Assembly (NCBI GenBank): GCA_013141015.1
Contig: JABFRT010000004.1
Coordinates: forward strand, 225,384 to 277,359
Length of the DNA: 51,976 nucleotides
Reading direction: 5' to 3'
Origin: Hyphomicrobium sp.
Lineage (GTDB): Bacteria; Pseudomonadota; Alphaproteobacteria; Rhizobiales; Hyphomicrobiaceae
Positions 37,589 through 45,583 of the stretch are shown piece after piece. Position numbers and translations under genes: made by a program. Position 1 is the first letter of the stretch. Each line of letters starts with the position of its first letter. The notes under the pieces are model-generated. The model saw only the letters and a program-made list of their open reading frames with translations, had not been told where the DNA came from and did not search any database.

Positions 37589-38056
37589 GGCTTTTATCTC
37601 CAAGTCCACACAAGTTCCCAGAAGTTCCCAGAAGTTCCAACGCTCCAACTTCCCAGGCGGCAATGTTCAACACCCGCCCATTGCAGGGTCTGTCGCCGCA
37701 GCGCCCGCAAGGGTTCAATGCCTTGGCAAAAGACTTATGCGGGGGAACCAATGCGTGGGCTTAAAGTTGTACCAACGGCACGCCGAAAAAATGCCGTCCA
37801 AGCCCCCCGCAAAACCCCTCGCATGACAAGTTGATTAACTATCATCGGGTTAGATGGCCCGGCTTGGCATTGCGCGTGCCGGGAAGCATGTCCAATTCTG
37901 GGCTGCACTTGCAGCGCGGCGCGGCAAACCGTTGGACCTTCCCAGCATTTTGACGTCGCTATCCAGCAACAGTTTTGCCATATCGCCGTGCGATCCAACT
38001 GGTCAGGCGGCGGGGCACACGTTAAGACGTACTGAGCCATATTTGGCGCCGGGCCA
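37589..38056. other. Intergenic region with short tandem repeat
   Basis: A gene-free divergent gap of about 470 bases between the secreted protein (minus) and the L,D-transpeptidase locus (plus). It contains three tandem copies of a 10-base unit (AAGTTCCCAG) at 37611-37640, in the leader of the minus-strand gene. Frames covering the remainder have no family character and are probably not coding. Confidence 0.5.
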
Positions 38057-38539
38057 ATGAAGAGGGTACACGTGATGCGTCGTAAGAGCCGGCTGGTGTT
38101 AGGCCTTGTGCTCGCGAGTTTGTGGTTTCAACCGGCGTTCGCAGTAGAGCCCGATGATTTACCGTGGGACGAGATCGACCGCATTCTGAAGGAAGCGCCC
38201 GGTGCGCCAGCCGGTGATCAAGGCGCGCCCGCAGGCGATGCTGAGAGCGATAGCACAGCCTCGCCAAATGCTGCCGCCGATCCGAAGCCCGGCTCTAACA
38301 CCTCGCAAGCGGCTCCCGGCGTGTTCGACGATCCTGAGCCAACGGTCGCGCCAACAATCGCGCCTATTGCGGCACCCTCTGCAGCACCGGCCGCCACGGC
38401 AGCGACGGCAGCGCCTGCCACCCCTGTAACGCCGCCCGCCGCTGCACCCGGAACAACCACAACAGCCGCTCCTGCCGCCGTTGCGCCGTCCAATTCTTCG
38501 GTCAATGCGCCCAACGCCGCCAACCGCCGCGCGGCTTGA
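38057..38539 (+). CDS. N-terminal part of an L,D-transpeptidase, in a different frame
   Basis: A 160-codon frame starting MKRVHVMRRKSRLVLGLVLA, a clear signal peptide ending at FAVEP, then an Ala/Pro/Thr-rich stretch that ends at a TGA (38537-38539). The next frame (38481-40466) continues as the body of a YcbB-type L,D-transpeptidase but has no signal peptide of its own. The two overlap in different frames (+1), and reading past the stop by one base gives a continuous Ala/Pro-rich linker. The most likely reading is one gene split by a single-base change, but a genuine separate secreted peptide cannot be excluded. Confidence 0.65.
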   Translation: MKRVHVMRRKSRLVLGLVLASLWFQPAFAVEPDDLPWDEIDRILKEAPGAPAGDQGAPAGDAESDSTASPNAAADPKPGSNTSQAAPGVFDDPEPTVAPTIAPIAAPSAAPAATAATAAPATPVTPPAAAPGTTTTAAPAAVAPSNSSVNAPNAANRRAA

Positions 38540-40466
38540 GCCGGCACAATCCGCCCCCACTCAGACCGCACCTCAGACACAGCCGGTCGCGCAGCCAGCC
38601 CCCGCTCCCGCCGTCCAACCTGCCCCCGTGCAGGCGGCTACACCTGCCACACCCGCAGTAACGCAATCGGCACCCGCCGTTGCAAGCGCGCCTGCGTCGT
38701 CCGCAGAGCAACTGTTCCTGCCGGTCAAGGCCTACTTCGAAACCAAGGCCGTGGTGACGCTTAAAGACTTTGAAGAGGTGGATCGCGCCGCGCTGCTGCA
38801 GCACTATGAAGCGCGCATGGGGCAGGCCCTTTGGGTCACGCGTGACGGCTTTAATCCGGCCGCGCAAAATCTGATCGCTGAATTGGCCAAGGCCGACGAC
38901 TGGGGCCTTGCCCACGACGACTACAAAGTTCCCGGCCTCGCTAAAATCGGCAACGGAGCGTTCCTTGACGAAGACTTGGTCGATACGGAGGTCAAGCTGT
39001 CGCTGATCGCCATGCAGTATGCCCGCCACGCCCGCGGCTTCCGCATTTACAATCCGACCGAGCAGCTCTCGTCCTATATCGACCGCAAGCCCCAGGTGAT
39101 TGAGCCCGCCAAGGTCATCGAGGCACTGGTTGCCGCGCCCGACAAGGGCGCTTACCTGCGCAGCCTGCACCCCAAGCACCCGCAGTTCGAACTTCTGCGC
39201 CAAAAGCTGATCGAGACCCGCGCCAACGCCGGCAAGGAAGAATTCGAGAAAATTCCAGACGGGCCGAAAATCACACCCGGCAAAAGCCATTGGCAGGTGG
39301 CCCTTGTCCGCCGCCGCCTGAAGGTTCCCGATCCTGGTCTCAAACCCGACGGCACGGCCGCCGACGAGAATTTCTATGACGCGGCGCTTGCCACAGCCGT
39401 TCGCCAGTTCAAAGAGAAAAACGAACTCGATCCGGTCAATACGACCATCACGCCGGACCTGCGCAAGGCCTTGAACGCCGGCAACGAAGTCGGTGAACTC
39501 GCGCTGATTGCCAACATGGAACAGTGGCGCTGGATGCCAGAAGACCTGGGCAGCACCCATGTCTACGTCAACATTCCCGAATTCATGGTTCGCGTCGTCA
39601 AAGACAACGCCATCATCCACGCCGAGCGGATCGTCACCGGCAAATATGAAACACAAACGCCGATCTTCTCAGACAGCATGCGCACGGTTGTGTTCCAGCC
39701 GTCATGGAACGTGCCGGAAAGCATCAAGGTCAATGAACTGCTGCCCAAGCTGCGCGCCGGCGGCAACCCGATTGAAGGCCAGGGCCTCGCCATCAAGCGC
39801 AACGGCCGCGACATCGGCGTGTGGGATATCGATTGGGACACAGCCGACATCCGCCAGTATCACATCTATCAACCGCCGGGTGACGCCAACGTGCTCGGCA
39901 TCGTCAAGTTCTTATTTCCCAACAAGCACTCGGTCTATTTGCACGACACGCCGTCGAAGCGGCTGTTCAACGAGAAAGTCCGCACCTTCAGCCACGGCTG
40001 CATGCGCGTGCGCAACCCTGTGCAGCTGGCCGAAGTCATTATGGCCGAGGACAAAGGCTGGGATAAGCGCAAAATCAACGAGCTGATCACCACCGGCCCC
40101 GAAGACAACGACATCGCGCTTGATAAGCCGATGCCGGTGCACGTCACCTATTTCACGGCCTGGGTCGATGAGGCTGGCAAGCTCAAGTCGTTCCCAGATG
40201 TCTACGGCCATCAGAAGCGTATCATCCTCGGGCTTGAAGGCCGCTGGGGTGAGATCGTCAAGAACCGCGATCATCTATTGCCGCCCGACATGGATGACGT
40301 GCCGGTGGCCCGCAACCGCGACGACTGGGGCGACAACGGCGGCGGCCAATACCGCCGCAGCCGCCAGCCGCGCCTGACCTATCGCGAACCGCCGCCCCCG
40401 CCGCCCTACAAGAAGCCGCAAAAGACGGTCGGCGACATCATCCAAGAAGTCTTTGGCGGGTTCTAG
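38481..40466 (+). CDS. YcbB-like L,D-transpeptidase, body
   Basis: Forms 3-3 cross-links in peptidoglycan. The frame contains a scaffold domain (FLPVKAYFETKAVVTLKDF, LWVTRDGFNPAAQNLIAELA), a peptidoglycan-binding-like domain, and the YkuD catalytic domain with VPESIKVNELLPKL and the catalytic HGCMRV motif preceded by VYLHDTPSKRLFNEK. Layout matches the YcbB (LdtD) class rather than small LdtA-C types. The first about 70 residues are Ala/Pro/Gln-rich linker; the signal peptide is found in another frame upstream (38057-38539). The C-terminal end is Pro-rich and basic. Confidence 0.9.
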   Translation: MRRPILRSMRPTPPTAARLEPAQSAPTQTAPQTQPVAQPAPAPAVQPAPVQAATPATPAVTQSAPAVASAPASSAEQLFLPVKAYFETKAVVTLKDFEEVDRAALLQHYEARMGQALWVTRDGFNPAAQNLIAELAKADDWGLAHDDYKVPGLAKIGNGAFLDEDLVDTEVKLSLIAMQYARHARGFRIYNPTEQLSSYIDRKPQVIEPAKVIEALVAAPDKGAYLRSLHPKHPQFELLRQKLIETRANAGKEEFEKIPDGPKITPGKSHWQVALVRRRLKVPDPGLKPDGTAADENFYDAALATAVRQFKEKNELDPVNTTITPDLRKALNAGNEVGELALIANMEQWRWMPEDLGSTHVYVNIPEFMVRVVKDNAIIHAERIVTGKYETQTPIFSDSMRTVVFQPSWNVPESIKVNELLPKLRAGGNPIEGQGLAIKRNGRDIGVWDIDWDTADIRQYHIYQPPGDANVLGIVKFLFPNKHSVYLHDTPSKRLFNEKVRTFSHGCMRVRNPVQLAEVIMAEDKGWDKRKINELITTGPEDNDIALDKPMPVHVTYFTAWVDEAGKLKSFPDVYGHQKRIILGLEGRWGEIVKNRDHLLPPDMDDVPVARNRDDWGDNGGGQYRRSRQPRLTYREPPPPPPYKKPQKTVGDIIQEVFGGF

Positions 40467-40502
40467 GGTCTGTCGATGTTTGCATTAAAGCCTGACAGAC
40501 CC
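40466..40502. other. Inverted repeat at the end of the L,D-transpeptidase gene
   Basis: GGGTCTGTC (40466-40474) pairs with GACAGACCC (40494-40502), nine perfect base pairs with a 19-base loop. It begins within the stop codon. No T-run follows, so it is not a standard Rho-independent terminator. Confidence 0.5.
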
Positions 40503-40530
40503 AAGGGTGGGCCGAGGTGAACAATGCCTC

Positions 40531-41877
40531 ATGAATAGGCGAACGGTACTTACTCTCTTGGCAACTTTGTCCACCCTGCGGAACGTGCCCCACGCGCGCG
40601 CGGCGCGGCGGTCCGTTGTTGTCATCGGTGCCGGCCTTGCGGGATTGACGGCGGCGAAAAAGCTTGCGCAAGCCGGAGCTGAGGTCACAGTCATCGAAGC
40701 GCGTGACCGGATCGGAGGGCGCATCTGGACGTCAAACGTCTGGCCCGGCCTGCCGATGGATCTCGGCGCCAGTTGGATTCATGGCACCAAAGGCAACCCA
40801 CTGACCGCACTCGCGGACGCGAGCGGGGCCAAACGGTTGGCAACCAGCTACGATGCATCCCTAGCGCTCGACGCGAAGGGCGCCCAAATCGACGTGGCCG
40901 CGCCGGCTCGCGCGACTGCAAAAATAATCAAGGCCGCGCAGAGGATGGCCGAAGGGCGCGCTTCTGACCTGTCCTTGCAGTCGGCCATCGAAGCGTCAAT
41001 CGAGTGGACGTCCGCCGATGCTGCCGGGCGGCGCCTGATACGTCATTTTGTCAACGGCACCATTGAGGCAGAGTATGGTGGCGCTTGGTCCGAGACTTCA
41101 GCTAGGTCTTTCGATGTGACCAAAGAGTTCGGCGGCGAAGATGTTCTCTTCCCGAACGGTTATCATCAGATCATCGACCACCTGGCAAAAGGCGTGACGA
41201 TCCATACGGCAACGCCTGTCGCCTCCTTAGCTCCGGCTGGCAAAGGCGTTACAGTGACGCTTCAGCATGGCGAGATTCTGCAAGCCGATCATGTGATCGT
41301 CACCGTACCACTCGGCGTGCTGAAAAAGGGTGGTATCACCTTTGCGGCACCGCTGCGCAAAGAGCGGCAAAAAGCAATCGAGACGATTGGAATGGGCGTG
41401 TTGAACAAGTGTTGGTTGCGCTTCGACCGGATCGCTTGGCCCGCTGACGTGGACTGGATCGAATGGCTTGGGCCAACACCCGGGTACTGGTCGCAATGGG
41501 CAAGCTTGACCCGGACTGCCGGCGCACCGGTACTACTGGCCTTCCATGCAGGTGACGCGGCCCGCGATATGGAAATGCTGAGCGATGCCGGCATGACGCT
41601 CGAAGCGCACCGGGCGCTGGCAGCCATGTTCGGCGCAAATTTTCCAAAGCCCTCTGGTGCACAGATCACCCGCTGGTCGCAGGACCCCTTCGCCCACGGA
41701 GCGTATTCCTTCAACGCCGTAGGAACCACGCCCGCAACCCGCAGTGACCTTGCAGGGACAGACTGGGACCGCCGCCTCATTTTCGCTGGCGAGGCCTGCG
41801 AGCCGTTGTACTTTGGCACGGCTCATGGGGCCGTTCTGTCGGGCCAGACTGCCGCCCGCACCGCCCTTGAGCTTTAG
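40531..41877 (+). CDS. FAD-dependent amine oxidase, probable Tat substrate
   Basis: A 448-residue flavin monoamine oxidase. The N-terminus MNRRTVLTLLATLSTL carries a twin-Arg motif and a hydrophobic stretch ending AHARA, consistent with Tat export of a folded flavoprotein. The dinucleotide-binding fold follows (RSVVVIGAGLAGLTAAKKLA, then VIEARDRIGGRIWTS), then GASWIHGTKGNPLTAL and the C-terminal FAGEACEPLYFGTAHGAVLSG, all typical of the polyamine/monoamine oxidase family. Start at 40531 is chosen because it begins with the twin-Arg motif; the frame opens eight codons earlier. Substrate unknown. Confidence 0.9.
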   Translation: MNRRTVLTLLATLSTLRNVPHARAARRSVVVIGAGLAGLTAAKKLAQAGAEVTVIEARDRIGGRIWTSNVWPGLPMDLGASWIHGTKGNPLTALADASGAKRLATSYDASLALDAKGAQIDVAAPARATAKIIKAAQRMAEGRASDLSLQSAIEASIEWTSADAAGRRLIRHFVNGTIEAEYGGAWSETSARSFDVTKEFGGEDVLFPNGYHQIIDHLAKGVTIHTATPVASLAPAGKGVTVTLQHGEILQADHVIVTVPLGVLKKGGITFAAPLRKERQKAIETIGMGVLNKCWLRFDRIAWPADVDWIEWLGPTPGYWSQWASLTRTAGAPVLLAFHAGDAARDMEMLSDAGMTLEAHRALAAMFGANFPKPSGAQITRWSQDPFAHGAYSFNAVGTTPATRSDLAGTDWDRRLIFAGEACEPLYFGTAHGAVLSGQTAARTALEL

Positions 41878-41984
41878 ACCCGGTGACACGCAACACAGCA
41901 GCGTCCGGTCCCGCGCCGGTTTTACCTATCTGAGCAAGCCTGCGTTGCGGAGGCAGATGCGCCACTACGGCCATCCTGCCCAAC

Positions 41985-42025
41985 CCTTCACCCACACCTA
42001 ACCTCCCCATCCATGGGAGGGGGAC
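41985..42025. repeat. REP-like palindromic repeat, family A
   Basis: CCTTCACCCACACCTAACC followed by an imperfect palindrome CTCCCCATCCATGGGAGGGG. It matches in reverse the repeat at 8911-8952, including the tail and the GGGGGAC end. The 240 bases between the amine oxidase gene and the reverse transcriptase gene hold nothing else recognisable. Confidence 0.7.
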
Positions 42026-42121
42026 CGATCGAGCCAGCCTAATGACGAACTTAGATTTTCGGAACGTAGGCACTGCTCAACAACCGATTGACGGCAGCGG
42101 CCAGCGAGTAGCGCTCCAGCC

Positions 42122-43450
42122 CTAAGCAATTTCCGTCAGCATCGCGCGCAATCTGTCGCCGCGCGCCGGATTAAGCGACGCCACCCAGCCGATGCGCCCG
42201 GCAAGATGAGCTCGGAAATCCGCATGACCGTCGCGGTTTTCAGCGGCGAGGCCAGTCTTCCGGCAATTGTGTAAAGTCGCCTTCAGTTGGTCGTAAGCAT
42301 CGCGCGGGGCGTTCGTGCGGGCATTCACGACTATGCCGGTGATTTGCTGACGCCTGCTCGATGTCATCACGCGCGTTTTGCGCTCGTTGAGCGCATAGCC
42401 TTCATCTTCCACGATACCCGCAACAGCGGCCATCAACGAATTGGTCTTTTTCGCAAAGGCTGCATCGCCGGAAAACGTCAGGTCGTCGGCGTAGCGCGAA
42501 TATCTGCCGCCGAGCGACAGTGCGAGACCCGTAAGCCGGATATCGAGCCGCCGGGCGACGAGGTTCGCCAATGCGGGTGACGTTGGCGCACCTTGCGGCA
42601 AATGCGGTTCGCAATAAGCCTGCAAAGCCGCGCGCGTATGCTTTCGGGGGCTCGAGATGCGGTCGAATACCGTCTCGGGCGTGCTCGTGCTGCATAGCCT
42701 GGTCAACACGCGCGCTGCCGCGTGCGGATAACCGAGACCGCGGAACAGCGCGTGCACCCGGCCAAGCGGCGACGTCAGAAAGAAATCGGCAATATCGAAG
42801 CAAATGACAATAGCAGCTTCGGCGTGTTGCTCGGCCCCGCTCTTGCAAGAGCGGCCTTTAACGAACCCGTGGGCGGCTTCATGCACCGGCACTGAATCAA
42901 GAATGCCGTGCAAAATCCGTTTCTGCATGGTCTTCAATCGCGGCTTCGGCGCTTCGATCAAGCGTGGCGGGCCGTGCGGCTTGGCACGAAACGCATAGAC
43001 GTAATGTTGCAGATCTGGAATTGCGGTGCGCCCGTGTTGACGGCGCTCGTCGGTGAACCAGTCGAGGTGTTCCAACGGCAGGCCGAGCCAACGCGCAACA
43101 TCGCCCGAGGTCGGCAGGGCCGGAACATCACAGTCGCTGAGGTCCGCTGTTGGCGCGAATTTCGGCGGGCGCAGTGCCATGTGAAGCGGCGCTTTACTGA
43201 GCAACGCGGATGCCGCAGCTTTCTCAAATGACGGCGCTGAAAAAATTGTCCTGACGAGTTCCGCAGCCGGCGGCGGATACGATGCCGGATTGGCCTTCAA
43301 AACTTCGGCAATGAGAGCGCGCTGCGACTTGGCGGTGGCTTTGCCGAGCGCCGTCTGCAACCGGAGCAACATCGCCCGCTCAGCCCACAGCCCCGACAGC
43401 AAAACGTTGGCAATGTTGCGGGCCACCAATCTGTGCCGTGACTTGAACAT
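42122..43450 (-). CDS. Retron-type reverse transcriptase with N-terminal extension
   Basis: A 442-residue reverse transcriptase. Visible blocks: RLIEAPKPRLKTMQKRIL (162-180, RT1), HGFVKGRS (194-201), FDIADFF (218-224, first catalytic Asp), LPQGAPTSPALANLVARRLD (284-303), the YADD catalytic box (320-323), NERKTRVM (355-362) and ITGIVVN (370-376), the retron VTG-like motif. These, with the WLGLPLEHLDWF segment near 121-132, place it with retron RTs rather than group II introns or DGRs: there is no maturase or endonuclease domain. Residues 1-110 are an extra helical region of unknown function. It is preceded on the same strand by a structured RNA that fits a retron msr-msd. Confidence 0.93.
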   Translation of the reverse strand: MFKSRHRLVARNIANVLLSGLWAERAMLLRLQTALGKATAKSQRALIAEVLKANPASYPPPAAELVRTIFSAPSFEKAAASALLSKAPLHMALRPPKFAPTADLSDCDVPALPTSGDVARWLGLPLEHLDWFTDERRQHGRTAIPDLQHYVYAFRAKPHGPPRLIEAPKPRLKTMQKRILHGILDSVPVHEAAHGFVKGRSCKSGAEQHAEAAIVICFDIADFFLTSPLGRVHALFRGLGYPHAAARVLTRLCSTSTPETVFDRISSPRKHTRAALQAYCEPHLPQGAPTSPALANLVARRLDIRLTGLALSLGGRYSRYADDLTFSGDAAFAKKTNSLMAAVAGIVEDEGYALNERKTRVMTSSRRQQITGIVVNARTNAPRDAYDQLKATLHNCRKTGLAAENRDGHADFRAHLAGRIGWVASLNPARGDRLRAMLTEIA

Positions 43451-43474
43451 CGACTGAATGGATACCTTCGACGA

Positions 43475-43642
43475 CTTTTTTGGAGCGAGCGCGCCAACCT
43501 ACCGTGTCTTGCGTGGGCAGCCGGTAGGTTCTGCCTACCCGAGGCCCACGCTGCGTCGTGCGTGTGGTGATATTGTCCCCTGGGGTAACCCCAGAGAGTC
43601 CCGGTTTCCCAGGAGTTCTTAGCGCGCCCGCCCGCCGAAAAG
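43475..43642 (-). ncRNA. Predicted retron msr-msd RNA
   Basis: Lies 24 bases upstream of the RT start, the classic retron position. Read on the minus strand: a1 (43642-43622) contains GGGCGGGCGCGC, which pairs over 12 positions (two G-U) with GCGCGCTCGCTC of a2 (43494-43483); CUUUU and AAAAG extend it by five pairs. After a1 comes UAAG, a candidate branch guanosine at 43618. The msr hairpins are UCCUGG-GAAA-CCGGGA (43614-43599) and a nine-pair stem around CUGGGG-UUA-CCCCAG (43597-43577). The msd hairpin (43551-43511) has stem GCGTGGGC/GCCCACGC and inner stem GGTAGG/CCTACC. Structure found by eye; the RNA ends are approximate. Confidence 0.8.
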
Positions 43643-43844
43643 CTAACGCGACTTTGTTACGAAGTCACCCCTGCACCAGGAAAATCCGCAGCATGGTCAG
43701 GCAAGTTGCATACTGAACTTCCGGTCAGAGGATATTCAAACCATCCCGCCATCCCCCACCCTTTTCGCCGCCCGTGAGCATCCCTGCCCCTTTATCGCCC
43801 ACTCGGCGCTGTCTTATGAGCCCAATCGCCGGTTACGACGTCTT

Positions 43845-43865
43845 AAGGGTTAGGGGTTAACCCTT
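43845..43865. promoter_or_regulatory. Inverted repeat in the divergent retron/DUF882 intergenic region
   Basis: AAGGGTTA (43845-43852) and TAACCCTT (43858-43865) form a perfect 8-bp inverted repeat with a five-base centre. It sits about 100 bases before the DUF882 start and about 200 bases upstream of the retron RNA, so it could be an operator or a promoter-proximal hairpin. No function is known. Confidence 0.45.
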
Positions 43866-43963
43866 TTTGGACCGTTACCGGACGATCACGGGTTTCGATC
43901 ACGGCACCGGGGTTACGTCGAACGAGCGTCGTCGCGACGCATTTTGCAGGGACGGGGGTTTTT

Positions 43964-45577
43964 GTGGCGTTTGGCCGCTCGAGGATCGTTGTTGGCATGT
44001 TGGCCGTCGCGGCAGCGGCGGGACTGTCGGCGGATCGCATCGTCGCCGCCGGGCCGAACGGCGAACGCACCATCTCGTTCTATCACATCCATACCCAGGA
44101 ACGGATCACCGTCACCTACAAGCGGGCCGGCAACTTCATCCCCGAGGCGCTCAAACAGATCAACTGGATCATGCGCGACTGGCGCAAGAACCAAGCGACG
44201 CCGATTGATCCGCAGACCATCGACCTCGCTTGGGAAATGCATCAGGAACTCGGATCGCGCGAACCGATCCACATCATTTGCGGCTACCGCTCGCACGGCA
44301 CCAATGAACAACTGCGCCGCACCGTCGGTGGACAAGCCAGCCAAAGCCAGCACATCACCGGCAAGGCCATCGACATCACCTTCCCCGACGTACCTCTGAA
44401 GCGGATGCGCTATTCCGCCTTGATCCGCGAACGCGGCGGCGTCGGCTACTACCCGACATCCGGCATTCCATTCGTGCATGTCGACACCGCCCGGGTGCGC
44501 TCGTGGCCGCGTCTGCCGCGCTATGAATTGGCGCTGGTGTTTCCAGAAGGCCATTCCAAACATATGCCGGCCGATGGCGGACCGATCACACCGGCTGACG
44601 TGCGCGTCGCCCAATCGAAATATCGCGACCTCGCTGTGCAGATCGCCGAATTCCACGACACCCGCAAAGGCCTGAAGACGCCGACGCTGCTTGCATCTGC
44701 GGCACCGGCGGCAATCGCCACTGCACCATCGAAGCCGGACGCACCGCAAGCGCCGCGCTACGCCGTGGCGTCTCTTGGCGGCGGCCCTGCACCGGCGAAA
44801 ACGGATACGGCGCGCAAAATCGATTTGAAGTCTGAGCCGCTCGACGAGACGGCAACGGCCCGTCGCGGCGCGCCAGATGTGCGCACACCAGGTTCAAACC
44901 AGGTCGTCGCCAGCCTGACGCCCATCGCCAAACCGCAAGCGCCAAAGCTTGTGACAGAACCGAAGCTGGTCGAACGTCCGTCGCGCTTCACGCCGGCCCC
45001 GTCGAAGTCGGATCGCGGCAAGCTTGACCAATTGTTCCAGCAAGCCGCCAACATGCCGGAACCCAAGCTGGTGGCTGGGCCAAAGCCAGCTGAGCGGCCG
45101 CAGAAGCAGATGGCGGCAGTTGCTGCCGAAAGCGCTGGTGAAACGGCCAAACTTTCAGGGCCCCAGGTCGCCAGCCTGACGCCGGATAAAAATTCCACCA
45201 GCATCACCGACATGAGCCCCGATAGCCTGGGCACCGGTTGGGTTCAGGCGCCGGAATTCGATGAAGACCACCCCGACGAGTTGGCCTATCGCCCGTTCCC
45301 GCTGGCGCCGCTGTTGACCGAGACCGCGTCGGCGCATGACCCGAGCTTGGCTGGCACGCTGCAACATCCAGACGTCGCCGCAACGCTCGACGTGCTCGAC
45401 GATGTCGGCGCGATTGCTCCAATGCGCTTCCGCCCCGGCCAGCAGGTCGCCCAAGTCATCTGGGCTCAGCAATTCCAGGGCAAGGCCGTGTATCTCGACG
45501 CGCTCAAAGAGATCGATCAGGGCCGCCTGCTGCCCGGCGGTATTGAGAACCGCCAAGTCAAAACCAGCGCGCGCTAA
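43964..45577 (+). CDS. DUF882 / M15-like peptidase with long C-terminal tail
   Basis: A 537-residue exported protein. Residues 1-29 form a signal peptide (the start is a GTG). The DUF882 domain (residues about 30-200) contains HIICGYRSHGTNEQLRR, SQHITGKAIDITFPD (His and Asp of an M15-type zinc site) and GIPFVHVDTARVR (a further His), so it resembles D,D-/L,D-carboxypeptidases acting on peptidoglycan. The C-terminal 330 residues are Ala/Pro/Lys-rich and largely disordered. The family is widespread in Hyphomicrobiales and probably acts on the cell wall. It is divergent from the retron. Confidence 0.88.
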   Translation: MAFGRSRIVVGMLAVAAAAGLSADRIVAAGPNGERTISFYHIHTQERITVTYKRAGNFIPEALKQINWIMRDWRKNQATPIDPQTIDLAWEMHQELGSREPIHIICGYRSHGTNEQLRRTVGGQASQSQHITGKAIDITFPDVPLKRMRYSALIRERGGVGYYPTSGIPFVHVDTARVRSWPRLPRYELALVFPEGHSKHMPADGGPITPADVRVAQSKYRDLAVQIAEFHDTRKGLKTPTLLASAAPAAIATAPSKPDAPQAPRYAVASLGGGPAPAKTDTARKIDLKSEPLDETATARRGAPDVRTPGSNQVVASLTPIAKPQAPKLVTEPKLVERPSRFTPAPSKSDRGKLDQLFQQAANMPEPKLVAGPKPAERPQKQMAAVAAESAGETAKLSGPQVASLTPDKNSTSITDMSPDSLGTGWVQAPEFDEDHPDELAYRPFPLAPLLTETASAHDPSLAGTLQHPDVAATLDVLDDVGAIAPMRFRPGQQVAQVIWAQQFQGKAVYLDALKEIDQGRLLPGGIENRQVKTSAR

Positions 45578-45583
45578 TCCGGC

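Noticed and set aside
37735-38040. A 101-codon minus-strand frame in the gap before the L,D-transpeptidase
   Set aside because: The translation has no domain character or signal sequence, and codon use is unlike the neighbours.
38530-38545. Programmed +1 frameshift in the L,D-transpeptidase, similar to prfB
   Set aside because: The stop context (GCT TGA G) is not the CTT TGA C slip site, no upstream Shine-Dalgarno-like stimulator is seen, and other genes here have similar one-base breaks.
42122-43450. Group II intron or diversity-generating retroelement
   Set aside because: There is no maturase or HNH domain, no domain V/VI-like RNA downstream, and no template/variable repeat pair or target gene nearby.
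43845-43870. The 43845-43865 hairpin as a terminator
   Set aside because: The stem is AT-rich with a short T-run, and no plus-strand gene ends here; the upstream genes on both sides diverge from this point.
40531-45577. The amine oxidase or the DUF882 protein as the retron effector
   Set aside because: Both are in the opposite orientation, are ordinary exported enzymes, and DUF882 is conserved widely in Hyphomicrobiales without retrons.
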